This document shows, in pieces, positions 26,268 through 35,463 of a stretch of DNA of 64,000 nt (its first letter is position 1; each line of letters opens with the position of its first letter). A program made the position numbers and the translations under genes. This stretch comes from Methylobacter sp. S3L5C (GTDB taxonomy: Bacteria; Pseudomonadota; Gammaproteobacteria; Methylococcales; Methylomonadaceae): positions 930,001 to 994,000 of the forward strand of contig NZ_CP076024.1 in NCBI RefSeq assembly GCF_022788635.1, read 5' to 3'. The notes under the pieces were generated by a model, which was not told the DNA's origin, searched no databases, and saw only the letters and a program-made list of their open reading frames with translations.

Positions 26268-26900
26268 TTAGCTTGTTTTCTCGTTAAAATCACACAGGTC
26301 TTGAATGACACAACTGTAGCACTTTGGTTTTCTTGCAATGCAAGTATATCGGCCATGCAAGATTAGTAAATGGTGAGCGTCTTTTTTATGTTGTTTAGGC
26401 ACCCATTTATTTAGCTTACGCTCCACTTCCAGAACATTTTTACCCGGCGCAATACCGGTGCGGTTAGAAACCCTGAATATATGGGTATCCACAGCAATGG
26501 TAGGATGGCCAAAAGCCGTATTAAGAATGACGTTGGCCGTTTTTCTACCAACGCCTGCCAAGGCTTCCAGTTGCTCCCGGGTTTCAGGAACATGACCACC
26601 ATGTTGTTCCAGTAACTGCCGGCAAAGCTTTATTATATTTTCACCTTTGGTATTGTATAAGCCGATAGTTTTTATATAGTCTTTTAATTTTGCCAAACCC
26701 AATGCCAAAATGCTGTCAGGCGTATTGGCAGCGGCAAATAATAGGGTGGTTGCTTTATTAACGCCCTTATCGGTCGATTGCGCTGATAAGACGACCGCAA
26801 TAAGTAATTCAAAGGAACTGCTATAATTTAGCTCTGTGGTAGGTTCCGGTATTGCTACCGACAGCCTGTCAAAAATAGCCTGGCGTTTTTGTTGATTCAT
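26268..26900 (-). CDS. nth: Endonuclease III (Nth)
   Basis: Base-excision repair DNA glycosylase/AP lyase for oxidised pyrimidines. The 210 residues from ATG 26900 match the usual 211; the frame extends 10 codons further but homologs begin at MNQQKRQAIFDRL. The helix-hairpin-helix with catalytic Lys is LAGVGRKTANVILNTA, the catalytic Asp is in IAVDTHIFRVSNR, and the [4Fe-4S] loop has four Cys with the C-x6-C-x2-C-x5-C pattern (CIARKPKCYSCVIQDLC). It is transcribed away from the RND efflux operon. Confidence 0.96.
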   Translation of the reverse strand: MNQQKRQAIFDRLSVAIPEPTTELNYSSSFELLIAVVLSAQSTDKGVNKATTLLFAAANTPDSILALGLAKLKDYIKTIGLYNTKGENIIKLCRQLLEQHGGHVPETREQLEALAGVGRKTANVILNTAFGHPTIAVDTHIFRVSNRTGIAPGKNVLEVERKLNKWVPKQHKKDAHHLLILHGRYTCIARKPKCYSCVIQDLCDFNEKTS

Positions 26901-26930
26901 AATGAGTTTTAAAATAATCCCGTGCGTCAT

Positions 26931-27320
26931 GAACAGTTATTATGGCAAAGATTCTATTCTACACGATCACTATCTTGGCTTTTAGTGGATCAAAAAACCA
27001 TCAAAAAGAACAGAAAGCATTATAAATAAAATTTTTTCAAGCATTATAAAAAGTACCCCTTGTTCAGATAAATTTCTCTACGGATAGTCGATGGACTCTT
27101 AACCTTATCTCGGAACAACTGGAATTTTTTTTCTTATACTGCATGGGTATGGTATCTTTCTCGTCAAATTAGACGGTTGAATGTTCTCAGTGGACGCCTA
27201 TTTGGTTTTTTTGATCGATAGAGTCTATACCCTCTAAATTTTTTAACAGTCGTTATATTTACCATATGAATTCAAGTGAATTCATAACCATTTAATCACT
27301 TTGAACTGTTACAGGGTTTT
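26931..27320. other. Divergent promoter region nth / RND efflux (390 bases)
   Basis: No gene. AT-rich, and it contains the palindrome marked at 27265-27286 immediately upstream of the efflux operon. The rest has no structure I can name. Confidence 0.5.
27265..27286 (+). promoter_or_regulatory. Operator-like palindrome before RND operon
   Basis: Arms TATGAATTC and GAATTCATA flank AAGT, an exact 22-base inverted repeat ending 34 bases before the MFP start codon. The size and position fit a TetR- or MarR-type repressor site. No intact regulator gene is adjacent. Confidence 0.6.
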
Positions 27321-28523
27321 ATGAAAATCACTCAAAATCTGACTTTATTCAACAGATATCGCTCCAGTCGTTTCCCCAATACGATCTTGTTCTTACCTGC
27401 TATTTTTGGATTATTGATCAGCGGCTGCGAAAAACCCAAACAACCGGTCGCAGCAAGTTTACCCACAGTCAAAGTCACCCAAGTCGTTCAGCAGGATGTA
27501 CCCGTAGAGCAAGTATGGATAGGTACACTGGATGGCATGGTTAACGCCCAAATCAATGCACAAGTTACCGGTTATTTAATTAAGCAAAATTACAAAGAAG
27601 GCGAGTTGGTTAAAAAAAACCAACTCCTCTACCAAATTGACCCTCGCACTTTTGAAGCGACCCTCGCACAATCAAAGGCTAATCTGGCGCAGCAACAAGC
27701 AGTACTGATAACCAATCAACTTGCCATGGACAGAGTCAAACGCCTGTTACCCGAAAAAGCGGTCAGTGTCCTGGACCGTGATAATGCCGTGGGTGCAGTG
27801 GCAAGTTCACAAGCACAAGTCTTGGCGGCACAAGCGGCCGTTGAAAGTGCCCAGTTAAATCTGGGGTTTACTAAAATCACCTCACCTATTAGCGGTATAG
27901 CCGGCATATCAAAAGCGCAACTTGGTGATTTAGTGGGACCTGGCAGTACCAGTAATGCGCTTACCCAAGTATCCCAGGTAGAACCTATTCGCGCTTATAT
28001 CGGCTTGAACGAAAAACAATATTTTCATTTGGCTGAGAGCGAAAAACAACGTGGTACAAACCAACCTGAACCCGTACCTTTACAGTTAACACTAGCCAAT
28101 AACTCTATTTACCCTCATAACGGCACGTTTTACTTTGCCGACCGGCAAGTGGATGTTAATACCGGCACCATTAAAATTGCCGTGCTATTTCCAAATCCCG
28201 ATAACATTCTGCGCCCCGGGATGTATGCGCGCATTCGTGCCACCACATCGGTCAAGCATGATGCTTTAGTCGTGCCGCAACAAGCCTTGATCAAGTTACA
28301 AACAGCGACTCAACTGGCCGTGGTCAATGCCGATAAAAGCATCAGTATTCGTTCGGTAAATCCGGGTGAAACTACTGGTTCTATGGTTATTATTGACGAC
28401 GGCTTGAAACCTGGTGAGCAGGTTGTCGTTGAAGGCCTGCAAAAAATTCGCGATGGTATGAAAGTAAATCCGGAGCTTTATAAAGAACCAATGCCGACGA
28501 CTGGCAACAGCGCGGAGCAATAA
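27321..28523 (+). CDS. RND efflux periplasmic adaptor (MFP lipoprotein)
   Basis: Membrane-fusion protein of a tripartite efflux pump; 400 residues. Lipobox LLISGCEKP (Cys about 37) anchors it to the inner membrane. Lipoyl-like and alpha-hairpin domains: VWIGTLDGMVNAQINAQVTG, YKEGELVKKNQLLYQIDPRTFEA, LAQSKANLAQQQ and SPISGIAGISKAQLGDLVGPG. The latter is the half-motif shared by AcrA/MexA proteins. The beta-barrel carries ILRPGMYARIR. It is followed 4 bases later by the pump gene. Substrate is unknown; exporters of this type handle drugs, solvents or metabolites. Confidence 0.93.
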   Translation: MKITQNLTLFNRYRSSRFPNTILFLPAIFGLLISGCEKPKQPVAASLPTVKVTQVVQQDVPVEQVWIGTLDGMVNAQINAQVTGYLIKQNYKEGELVKKNQLLYQIDPRTFEATLAQSKANLAQQQAVLITNQLAMDRVKRLLPEKAVSVLDRDNAVGAVASSQAQVLAAQAAVESAQLNLGFTKITSPISGIAGISKAQLGDLVGPGSTSNALTQVSQVEPIRAYIGLNEKQYFHLAESEKQRGTNQPEPVPLQLTLANNSIYPHNGTFYFADRQVDVNTGTIKIAVLFPNPDNILRPGMYARIRATTSVKHDALVVPQQALIKLQTATQLAVVNADKSISIRSVNPGETTGSMVIIDDGLKPGEQVVVEGLQKIRDGMKVNPELYKEPMPTTGNSAEQ

Positions 28524-28527
28524 TTCA

Positions 28528-31500
28528 ATGGCCAAATTCTTTATAAATCGACCTATCGTAGCGATGGTAATAGCCATTCTTATGGTTATTCTTGGTCTGG
28601 TGGCAATGGCGGGTTTGCCGATTGCCCAGTTTCCCAATTTAGCGCCGCCTGAAATTCAAGTGAGCACCACTTATAACGGTGCTGACGCCCTGACCATGGA
28701 ACAATCGGTGGCAACCCCTATTGAACAGCAAATGTCAGGGGTCGATAACATGACCTACATGTATTCCATTAACACCAATAGTGGTAATACCAATTTACGG
28801 GTCGATTTTGATGTCAGCACTGACCCAAATACCGACCAAATTCTTGCGCAAATGCGCGAAACTCAAGCAGCTTCCCAGCTTCCTTCTGCGGTTAATAATT
28901 TCGGCGTAACCGTGCAAAAGTCTACCGTCGCCCCACTATTGATGTTTGCCTTGTATTCACCCAAAGGCACATATGACAATGTTTTTCTGGCTAATTATGC
29001 TTACATCAATCTTAATGACAAGCTGACCCGTATTAAAGGGATCTCCACGGTTTCAGTTTTTGGTGCCGGTCAGTATGCCATGCGTATTTGGGTAAAACCC
29101 GACAAGTTGGCATCGCTGGATATTACTATCCCGGAAATTGTTAATGCCATTCAAGCGCAAAACACGGTTAATCCGGCCGGACAAGTCGGCGGCGAACCCA
29201 TACCTAACGGTCAGGAATTTACCTATGCCTTGCGCGCACAAGGACGTTTGCAAACCGAAGAGGATTTTGGCAACGTTATTTTACGTGTAGATAAAACCGG
29301 CTCAACGGTACGTATTAAAGACGTTGGTCGAATTGAATTAGGAGCACAAAATTACGCAGTTTCCAGTCGTTTAAACGGACAGCCCACCGCACTAATTGCG
29401 CTTTATCAATTGCCCGGCTCCAATGCTCTCGATGCCGCTAACGGTGCCAAGGCCTTAATGGCCGAACAAAAAAAGAGCTTCCCGGCTGATTTTGATTATG
29501 CCGTAGCGCTGGATACTACGCTGGCAGTGACTGAGGGGATTGATGATATTGTGCAAACGCTATTTGAAGCCTTGGCGCTGGTTATTATCGTCGTCTATCT
29601 GTTTTTGCAAAGTTGGCGGGCTACGCTGATTCCCTTACTGGCTGTGCCGGTGGCTTTAATCGGTACATTTGCATTTTTTCCAATGTTTGGTTTTTCCATT
29701 AATACGTTATCCCTGTTCGGTCTGGTACTGGCTGTCGGTTTGGTGATTGATGATGCGATAGTCGTAGTGGAAGCAGTAGAGCACCATATCGAGGAAGGTC
29801 TATCGCCTAAAGATGCTTCGTTTAAAGCCATGGAGGAAGTTTCAGGTCCGGTTATTGCCATTGCCATAATTCTGGCTGCGGTATTTGTGCCAACGGCTTT
29901 TATTCCAGGCATTACCGGACGTCTTTATCAGCCGTTTGCATTAACAATAGCCATATCAGTGGCACTGTCGGCATTTAACGCCTTAACCTTAACACCGGCT
30001 CTGTGTGCCTTACTGCTTAAGCCAAAACCAAAGCAAAAAAGCACCAATCTGTTACAACGATTTTTTGATAGCTTTAACCGTATTTTTGGTCGCATTACCG
30101 ACGGTTACGTTGGCGTTTGCGGTACCCTCATTCGTCGCAGTTTTTTTGGATTAATGCTTTTGCTGGCGCTAACGTTGTGTGCCGGTTTCTTAGGCAATAA
30201 AATCCCTGCCAGTTTTTTACCGGATGAAGACCAAGGCTATATCTATGGTGCCTTACAACTGCCAAATGCCTCATCGCTGCAAAGGACTAGTGAAATGGCC
30301 AGCCAAGTTGAAGAAGTGTTAAAAAACACCGCGGGTGTTCAATACTATTCAACCGTACTTGGCTACAACATGCTTAGTCAGGCCAACACGACCTACAACG
30401 CATTTTTCTTTATTACCCTAAAAGATTGGGCAGAGCGTAAAGCGCCAAATGAGCAATACACGGCCATTAAATTAGCCATTAATAAAGAATTAAGCAAACT
30501 GCCCGGAGGTGTCGCTTTAGTATTTCCACCGCCTGCCATTCCGGGTGTAGGAACCTCGGGCGGAGTCAGCTTTGTGCTTGAAGACAGAAGCGGTGATACC
30601 GTTCAGTTTTTAGCCGACAATACTGAAAAATTTATTAAAGCCGCGCAACAACGTCCTGAATTGGCGGGGGTTTTTACGACACTGATAGCCGCAACTCCGC
30701 AATTATATGTCGATGTCGATAAAGATAAGGTTATTAAACAAGGTGTAAATTTGGCTGATGTTTATCAGACCATGCAGTATTACATGGGTAGTGGTTTTAT
30801 TAATTACTTTAACCGCTTTGGTCGGCAATGGCAGGTTTATCTCGAAGCTGAAGGCGAATACAGAAAAACACCAGAGCCCTTGGGTCAGTTTTATGTCCGC
30901 AATAAAAATGGTACAACCGTGCCTTTATCGGCATTGACCACTGTTCGTGAAACCAGTGGCCCGGAATTTACCATGCGTTATAACCTGTATAGAAGCGCCC
31001 TGATTAATGCCTCAGCCAAGCCGGGTTATACCTCGGCACAAGCGATGCAGGCACTGGAGGAAGTCTTTGCCGAAACCATGCCATCAACAATGGGCTACGA
31101 CTACATGGGCATGAGTTATCAGGAAAAAATTGCCCAGCAAGGACTATCACCAATGGTTATTTTTGGTTTTTCATTACTGTGTGTATTTTTGATTTTAGCG
31201 GCGCTTTATGAAAGCTGGAGTTTACCGTTCAGCGTTTTATTGAGCACGCCTGTTGCCATATTTGGTGCCTTTGCAGCCTTGATGCTGGGACAGTACGCCA
31301 ATAATGTTTATGCACAAATCGGCTTGGTCATGCTGATTGGTTTGGCGGCCAAAAACGCCATTTTGATTGTAGAATTTACCAAGATGGGTGTAGACCAGGG
31401 CAAGCCGTTGGTTGAAGCAACCTTGGCAGGAGCGCGTTTACGACTACGACCTATTTTAATGACCAGTTTGGCGTTTATTTTAGGCTGTGTACCTTTGGCT

Positions 31501-31692
31501 TTAGCCGATGGTGCCGGTGCTTTGGGACGACAAGTTATTGGTTACGTGGTCATTGGCGGTATGACAGCAGCCTCGTTTATTGCTATCTTTTTGATTCCCT
31601 TAAGTTTCTATACGGTTGAAAAGCTGTCGAATCGAGGCAAACCGGAAGCTGTAGCCGACAGCCAACAGGAGCACAAAAATGACCAGGAATAA
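28528..31692 (+). CDS. RND efflux permease (HAE1 family)
   Basis: Inner-membrane proton-driven pump, 1054 residues, with the standard 12 membrane segments and two large periplasmic loops. Family motifs are FFINRPIVAMVIAILM at the start, the TM4 proton site GLVIDDAIVVVEAVEHH (Asp-Asp) and TM10 GLAAKNAILIVEF with the essential Lys. Length and sequence are those of AcrB/MexB-like transporters. It ends overlapping the outer-membrane gene by 14 bases. Together the three genes form a complete, self-contained tripartite pump operon. Confidence 0.95.
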   Translation: MAKFFINRPIVAMVIAILMVILGLVAMAGLPIAQFPNLAPPEIQVSTTYNGADALTMEQSVATPIEQQMSGVDNMTYMYSINTNSGNTNLRVDFDVSTDPNTDQILAQMRETQAASQLPSAVNNFGVTVQKSTVAPLLMFALYSPKGTYDNVFLANYAYINLNDKLTRIKGISTVSVFGAGQYAMRIWVKPDKLASLDITIPEIVNAIQAQNTVNPAGQVGGEPIPNGQEFTYALRAQGRLQTEEDFGNVILRVDKTGSTVRIKDVGRIELGAQNYAVSSRLNGQPTALIALYQLPGSNALDAANGAKALMAEQKKSFPADFDYAVALDTTLAVTEGIDDIVQTLFEALALVIIVVYLFLQSWRATLIPLLAVPVALIGTFAFFPMFGFSINTLSLFGLVLAVGLVIDDAIVVVEAVEHHIEEGLSPKDASFKAMEEVSGPVIAIAIILAAVFVPTAFIPGITGRLYQPFALTIAISVALSAFNALTLTPALCALLLKPKPKQKSTNLLQRFFDSFNRIFGRITDGYVGVCGTLIRRSFFGLMLLLALTLCAGFLGNKIPASFLPDEDQGYIYGALQLPNASSLQRTSEMASQVEEVLKNTAGVQYYSTVLGYNMLSQANTTYNAFFFITLKDWAERKAPNEQYTAIKLAINKELSKLPGGVALVFPPPAIPGVGTSGGVSFVLEDRSGDTVQFLADNTEKFIKAAQQRPELAGVFTTLIAATPQLYVDVDKDKVIKQGVNLADVYQTMQYYMGSGFINYFNRFGRQWQVYLEAEGEYRKTPEPLGQFYVRNKNGTTVPLSALTTVRETSGPEFTMRYNLYRSALINASAKPGYTSAQAMQALEEVFAETMPSTMGYDYMGMSYQEKIAQQGLSPMVIFGFSLLCVFLILAALYESWSLPFSVLLSTPVAIFGAFAALMLGQYANNVYAQIGLVMLIGLAAKNAILIVEFTKMGVDQGKPLVEATLAGARLRLRPILMTSLAFILGCVPLALADGAGALGRQVIGYVVIGGMTAASFIAIFLIPLSFYTVEKLSNRGKPEAVADSQQEHKNDQE

Positions 31693-33112
31693 ATTACTGT
31701 TGTTGTTACTTGGCATCTCACTAACCGGTTGTTTTAAAGTAGGGCCTGATTATAAACGTCCCGATATTGATACCCCCAGCCATTGGCGTAACAATGAAAC
31801 CGATGCACTGCTTAATGCAACCAATAATCAATGGTGGCAACAGTTAGGCGACCCGGAACTGAATCGCCTGATAAAACAAGCGATTCAGGGCAATTATGAT
31901 TTAAAAATAGCCATTGCCAATGTTGAACAATATATGGGTTTGTACGGCTCAACACGCGCCAATTTATTTCCACAGATTACCGGCTCGTTTAAAACCCAAC
32001 ATCCACAACCGGCTACCTCGCCACAATTTAGGCCGGACGGTGATTCTTATAATCTGAACGGAGGCATGAACTGGCAAATTGATATTTGGGGGGAATTAAG
32101 ACGTGCCAACGAAGCGGCAATGGCAAACCTTCTCAGTCAGGAAGCAACGCGCCAAGGCGTAATGTTAACCCTGGTCAGTCAAGTTGCCAAAACTTACATT
32201 AATTTACGTGAACTCGACAAACAACTGGAAATAACCAAAGAAATCGTGGCAATTCTTAAAGAAGGCTTGCGCATTAACACCATACGTTTTCAAGAAGGCT
32301 ACACCTCTGAACTGGAAGTTGAACAAACGGATTCTGAATATCAACTACAAAGTGCGCAAATCCCCCTATACGAGCAGCGCATCGCCTTAACTGAAAATGC
32401 CTTAAATGTTTTATTGGGAAAAAATCCAGGCCCCATTGCACGCGGCTTGACCCTGGATAAACTTAAACTTCCGGCGATACCGGAAGGCTTGCCTTCCGAT
32501 CTGTTAATAAGACGACCTGATATTGGCCGGGCAGAGCAACAATTGATTGCTGCAAATGCGCGAATCGGCGTTGCCAGAGCACAATATTTTCCGAATATTT
32601 CCCTGACGGGTAGCGTAGGACAAATCAGCTCACAACTTGGTAGCCTTTTTGCACCCGGTGCCAATTTCTGGACAATAGGCTCGGCGATAGTCACGCCTAT
32701 ATTTACTGCGGGTAAAATTGCAGGACAAGTACAAGCCGCCGAAGCCGTTCAAAAAGCCGCGTTAGCTAATTACAAACTAACCATTATTACCAGCTTTAGC
32801 GAGTTTGAAAATGCACTGGTTAGTCTGATTAAAACGAAAGAACAAGAAGGTAAGCAAGTTGATCGAGTGGGTGCCAATAGTCGCTATTTCAATCTATCAC
32901 GTATTCGTTATCAAGAAGGCTATGTTGATTACTTGAATGAACTGGATGCGATAAGACAATTAGTCAGTGCCCAGATTGATCTTACCACTGCGCGCGCATC
33001 GACTTTTAACTCTGCCATTGCTTTATACCTTGCCATGGGTGGCGGATGGATAGTTGCCGAGGAGAAGTCGGCCAATATACCCAAACCAAAACCGGCCGCC
33101 TATTTTCCCTAG
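31679..33112 (+). CDS. RND efflux outer-membrane factor (TolC/OprM-like lipoprotein)
   Basis: Outer-membrane channel, 477 residues. Lipobox LTGCFKVGPDYKRP, the classical OprM start. Two repeats of the TolC fold follow, with helical barrel segments TYINLREL, LPSDLLIRRPDIGRAEQQL and NARIGVARAQYFPNISLTGS. The last motif is typical of all OprM proteins. It overlaps the permease gene and is followed by a hairpin, so it ends the transcript. Confidence 0.94.
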   Translation: MTRNKLLLLLLGISLTGCFKVGPDYKRPDIDTPSHWRNNETDALLNATNNQWWQQLGDPELNRLIKQAIQGNYDLKIAIANVEQYMGLYGSTRANLFPQITGSFKTQHPQPATSPQFRPDGDSYNLNGGMNWQIDIWGELRRANEAAMANLLSQEATRQGVMLTLVSQVAKTYINLRELDKQLEITKEIVAILKEGLRINTIRFQEGYTSELEVEQTDSEYQLQSAQIPLYEQRIALTENALNVLLGKNPGPIARGLTLDKLKLPAIPEGLPSDLLIRRPDIGRAEQQLIAANARIGVARAQYFPNISLTGSVGQISSQLGSLFAPGANFWTIGSAIVTPIFTAGKIAGQVQAAEAVQKAALANYKLTIITSFSEFENALVSLIKTKEQEGKQVDRVGANSRYFNLSRIRYQEGYVDYLNELDAIRQLVSAQIDLTTARASTFNSAIALYLAMGGGWIVAEEKSANIPKPKPAAYFP

Positions 33113-33126
33113 CTTTTGCAGTTCCT

Positions 33127-33157
33127 CATAGCGCCAGTTATTATCCCTGGCGCTATG
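33127..33157. terminator. Hairpin between convergent genes (OMF / PNPOx)
   Basis: Perfect 11-bp stem (CATAGCGCCAG / CTGGCGCTATG) with a nine-base loop, 14 bases after the OMF stop and 14 before the stop of the convergent gene. T-rich sequence follows loosely. It could act in both directions. Confidence 0.65.
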
Positions 33158-33171
33158 GCACTTTATTTCTG

Positions 33172-33804
33172 CTAATTACGATTTATCGTCGCTGCCGGAT
33201 CTTGTAGATCTCCGGCTAAATGCGCATCGCGGGCTGGCAGGACATCTGCAACCATTTCCAGACGCTTCCAGTCTGGTGCGGGTGTTTGACAATGTTTTTT
33301 GGGAACAAAAGATGACTCTTCAACCAATACCATTTTGTGAATATAGCGGGGGCAATTAGGAAACATTTCCCGCAAGGTTACCCGCAAGACTATTTCTGCC
33401 TCAGGCCAGTGAGCCAATAACGGGTCGTTTTCCTGTATAAAAGCACTGCCGTTTAAGCGCAGGCGTGCCTGTCTTTGAAAATCGATGAACAATAAACCAA
33501 CATGTGGATTGACCAAGACATTGCCAGCGGATAGATACATGCCGTTGCCATCGTAAATTGGAAAGGCCACCGTGTATTCATCGATAACTTTAACGAGGCC
33601 GACACCACCGCCTTTATAGGAACAGTTTGGCCGTCCCTCCTGATCAACCGTCGCCAGAAAAAACATGTTTTGTTCCTCGATGAAAACCTTATCTTCGGGG
33701 CTGATCTGATGAGAAATAATGGTCTCGGCCAGACGATCAGCCATGGGCTGCGTTTCAAACTGATTTTGTAATTTACGACTACCTTCATGAAAAAATTTAC
33801 TCAT
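33172..33804 (-). CDS. Pyridoxamine 5'-phosphate oxidase-like flavoprotein
   Basis: A 210-residue FMN-binding split-barrel protein. The core has FFLATVDQEGRPNCSYKGGGVG, then EYTVAFPIYDGNGMYLSAGN and VNPHVGLLFIDFQRQARLRLNG, the usual strands around the FMN site. The C-terminus (NCPRYIHKMVLVEESSFVPK) belongs to a subgroup with a conserved P-R-Y-I-H. Its substrate is unknown. It is convergent with the efflux operon and lies next to the dead TetR gene on the same strand. Confidence 0.8.
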   Translation of the reverse strand: MSKFFHEGSRKLQNQFETQPMADRLAETIISHQISPEDKVFIEEQNMFFLATVDQEGRPNCSYKGGGVGLVKVIDEYTVAFPIYDGNGMYLSAGNVLVNPHVGLLFIDFQRQARLRLNGSAFIQENDPLLAHWPEAEIVLRVTLREMFPNCPRYIHKMVLVEESSFVPKKHCQTPAPDWKRLEMVADVLPARDAHLAGDLQDPAATINRN

Positions 33805-33855
33805 CGCTCCTCCCGGGAGTTAACTATTGTGGAGATCTGTTAATTTAAAAATGCT

Positions 33856-34391
33856 TACCGCAAGTTGTCCTCAATAAGTATGATAGCCGCCTGCTTGGCT
33901 TGTATAGCCGTACCCGAATGACGCTCTATTTGTTCCCAGACAATAGCGCCTTCAATCAGCAAGCTTAATTACAGAGCCAAATTCTCAGGAAACTTGGAAC
34001 CGCATTGCCTTGCCAAGTCGGCAATATAGTTCCGAAATTTATCATAGAACTCTATGGACACTTGAGGCACAGGATTGCCTTCAAGCGGAAATTCAGCGGC
34101 AGCGTTGATAAAAGCGCAACCTCAAGCCACATCAAAAATCGCCAATAACTTGGCTTTTGGGTTATCCGCTTTGCCGTCAACCTGACCTGTAAACTACGTT
34201 CGAAAATCCTCATCTCGTTTCCGCAGGAAAGCTATCACCAGATCAACCTTGGAAGGAAAGTACTTGTAAATGCTCATTTTTGTGGTGTTTGCAACTTTGA
34301 CAATCGCATCAACTCCTGTGGCTCTAACACCTTGGTTATAAAAAAGTTCTGATGCAGCAACCAAAATTTTTTCTTGAATAGTTATAGGCAT
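33856..34391 (-). pseudogene. TetR-family regulator, inactivated
   Basis: The N-terminal helix-turn-helix is intact: IQEKILVAASELFYNQGVRA and ANTTKMSIYKYFPSKVDLVIA. After DEDFRT comes an in-frame TAG (34194-34196). The reading downstream recovers the ligand-binding domain (FINAAAEFPLEGNPVPQVS, IADLARQCGSKFPENLAL, LIEGAIVWEQIERHSG, KQAAIILIEDNLR) but is broken by further stops (TGA near 34125, TAA near 33970) and possibly a one-base shift. The protein cannot be made in full. The palindrome just upstream (34426-34441) would have been its operator. Confidence 0.75.
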
Positions 34392-34425
34392 AAGCAAAAA
34401 GACGGATGACTGATAATGTTTCGGC

Positions 34426-34441
34426 TATACCGATCGGTATA
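34426..34441. promoter_or_regulatory. Perfect 16-bp palindrome, TetR-type operator
   Basis: TATACCGATCGGTATA is an exact palindrome 35 bases upstream of the dead tetR start, between it and a divergent relic frame. Size and placement are as expected for TetR autoregulation. Confidence 0.6.
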
Positions 34442-34506
34442 CCACAGTCAAACAATTTGACCAGTCAGTCTACATAATTATAACAAACAATTTAAACAAC
34501 AAGAGA

Positions 34507-34710
34507 CGTAATGAAAATATTCTTAATTGGTGCTGGCTGGTTGTCATTGGCGGAATTGCCAATCCTTGTGTCTTTGTTATCGCTGCATTTGATACCGGTT
34601 TTTGGGAGAAAACCCTTTGGAAAGTCTATACAGCGCTTAGTTTTATTATTACAACCATTGGCTTTGCCTGGGTTGGCATAACATTATTAAATTACGCCTT
34701 GTCAATATAG
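34507..34710 (+). pseudogene. Small membrane-protein relic divergent from tetR
   Basis: About 66 codons encode two hydrophobic stretches (WLVVIGGIANPCVFVIAAFD and LSFIITTIGFAWVGITLL) and stop at 34710. No start codon with a ribosome binding site is in frame; an ATG at 34511 lies in another frame. It may be a truncated former target gene of the dead TetR regulator. Family unknown. Confidence 0.35.
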
Positions 34711-34913
34711 CAATTAACTGCTGCACAGACCTTTCATTAAGGTGATTTTGCAGCCTTTTACGACTTGATACCGGATATCGTAGATTTTCTCAATCATCTA
34801 TCAACTGCACTTTCAAGTTTAATCGACAATAATCACCTGAATCTGGCATCATAACGCATCAAGACACCTTGTATCCCACTTGGTTGAGACAACCTATGTT
34901 AAGGTAAAAAGTA

Positions 34914-35255
34914 ATGAGTAACCTCCCCAAATGCCCTGCCTGTGATTCAGAATTCACCTACGAAGATGGTAGCCAATATATCTGTCCTGAATGCGCACAC
35001 GAATGGCCAAAAGACGGGGCAACTGAAGATAACACCGATGCCAAAATTATTAAGGATGCAAATGGCAACGTCCTGCAAGACGGCGATACCATCACCGTCA
35101 TCAAAGACCTTAAAATCAAAGGTACATCACTGGTTGTCAAAGTCGGCACTAAAGTCAAAAATATCCGCCTGGTAGACGGTGATCATGATATTGACTGCAA
35201 AATTGATGGTATTGGTGCCATGAAACTTAAATCAGAGTTTGTTAAAAAAATCTAA
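34914..35255 (+). CDS. yjdM: YjdM/PhnA-like zinc-ribbon protein
   Basis: A 113-residue cytoplasmic protein with an N-terminal zinc ribbon (CPACDSEF and CPECAHEW, two CxxC knuckles) and the C-terminal SH3-like half with [20 protein letters not shown] and DLKIKG, the unmistakable PhnA/YjdM pattern. The family was once named for alkylphosphonate use, but its function is not established. ATG is preceded by AAGGTAAAAAGT. It is monocistronic, with a hairpin downstream. Confidence 0.93.
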   Translation: MSNLPKCPACDSEFTYEDGSQYICPECAHEWPKDGATEDNTDAKIIKDANGNVLQDGDTITVIKDLKIKGTSLVVKVGTKVKNIRLVDGDHDIDCKIDGIGAMKLKSEFVKKI

Positions 35256-35285
35256 TATCTGAAACTCTCCTGATTATAAAAACAA

Positions 35286-35308
35286 GCGGTGGGAAACTTC
35301 TCCACCGC
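35286..35308 (+). terminator. Hairpin after yjdM
   Basis: GCGGTGG / CCACCGC stem with a nine-base loop, about 30 bases after the stop codon, followed by CTGCCATTTTT. It is a plausible Rho-independent terminator with a short T-run. Confidence 0.6.
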
Positions 35309-35463
35309 CTGCCATTTTTAATATGGCAGTTCAAATCGTTTGGAAATCAAGCTGTTTTCTGTCAGAGAATTTGTAAGAACAACCTGAAAATATTTAAAGA
35401 CTGATAAGGTTAAAAGGTCAATCATCGGCTATTGATGTGTCCTCTTACCTCAATAGCATCTTA

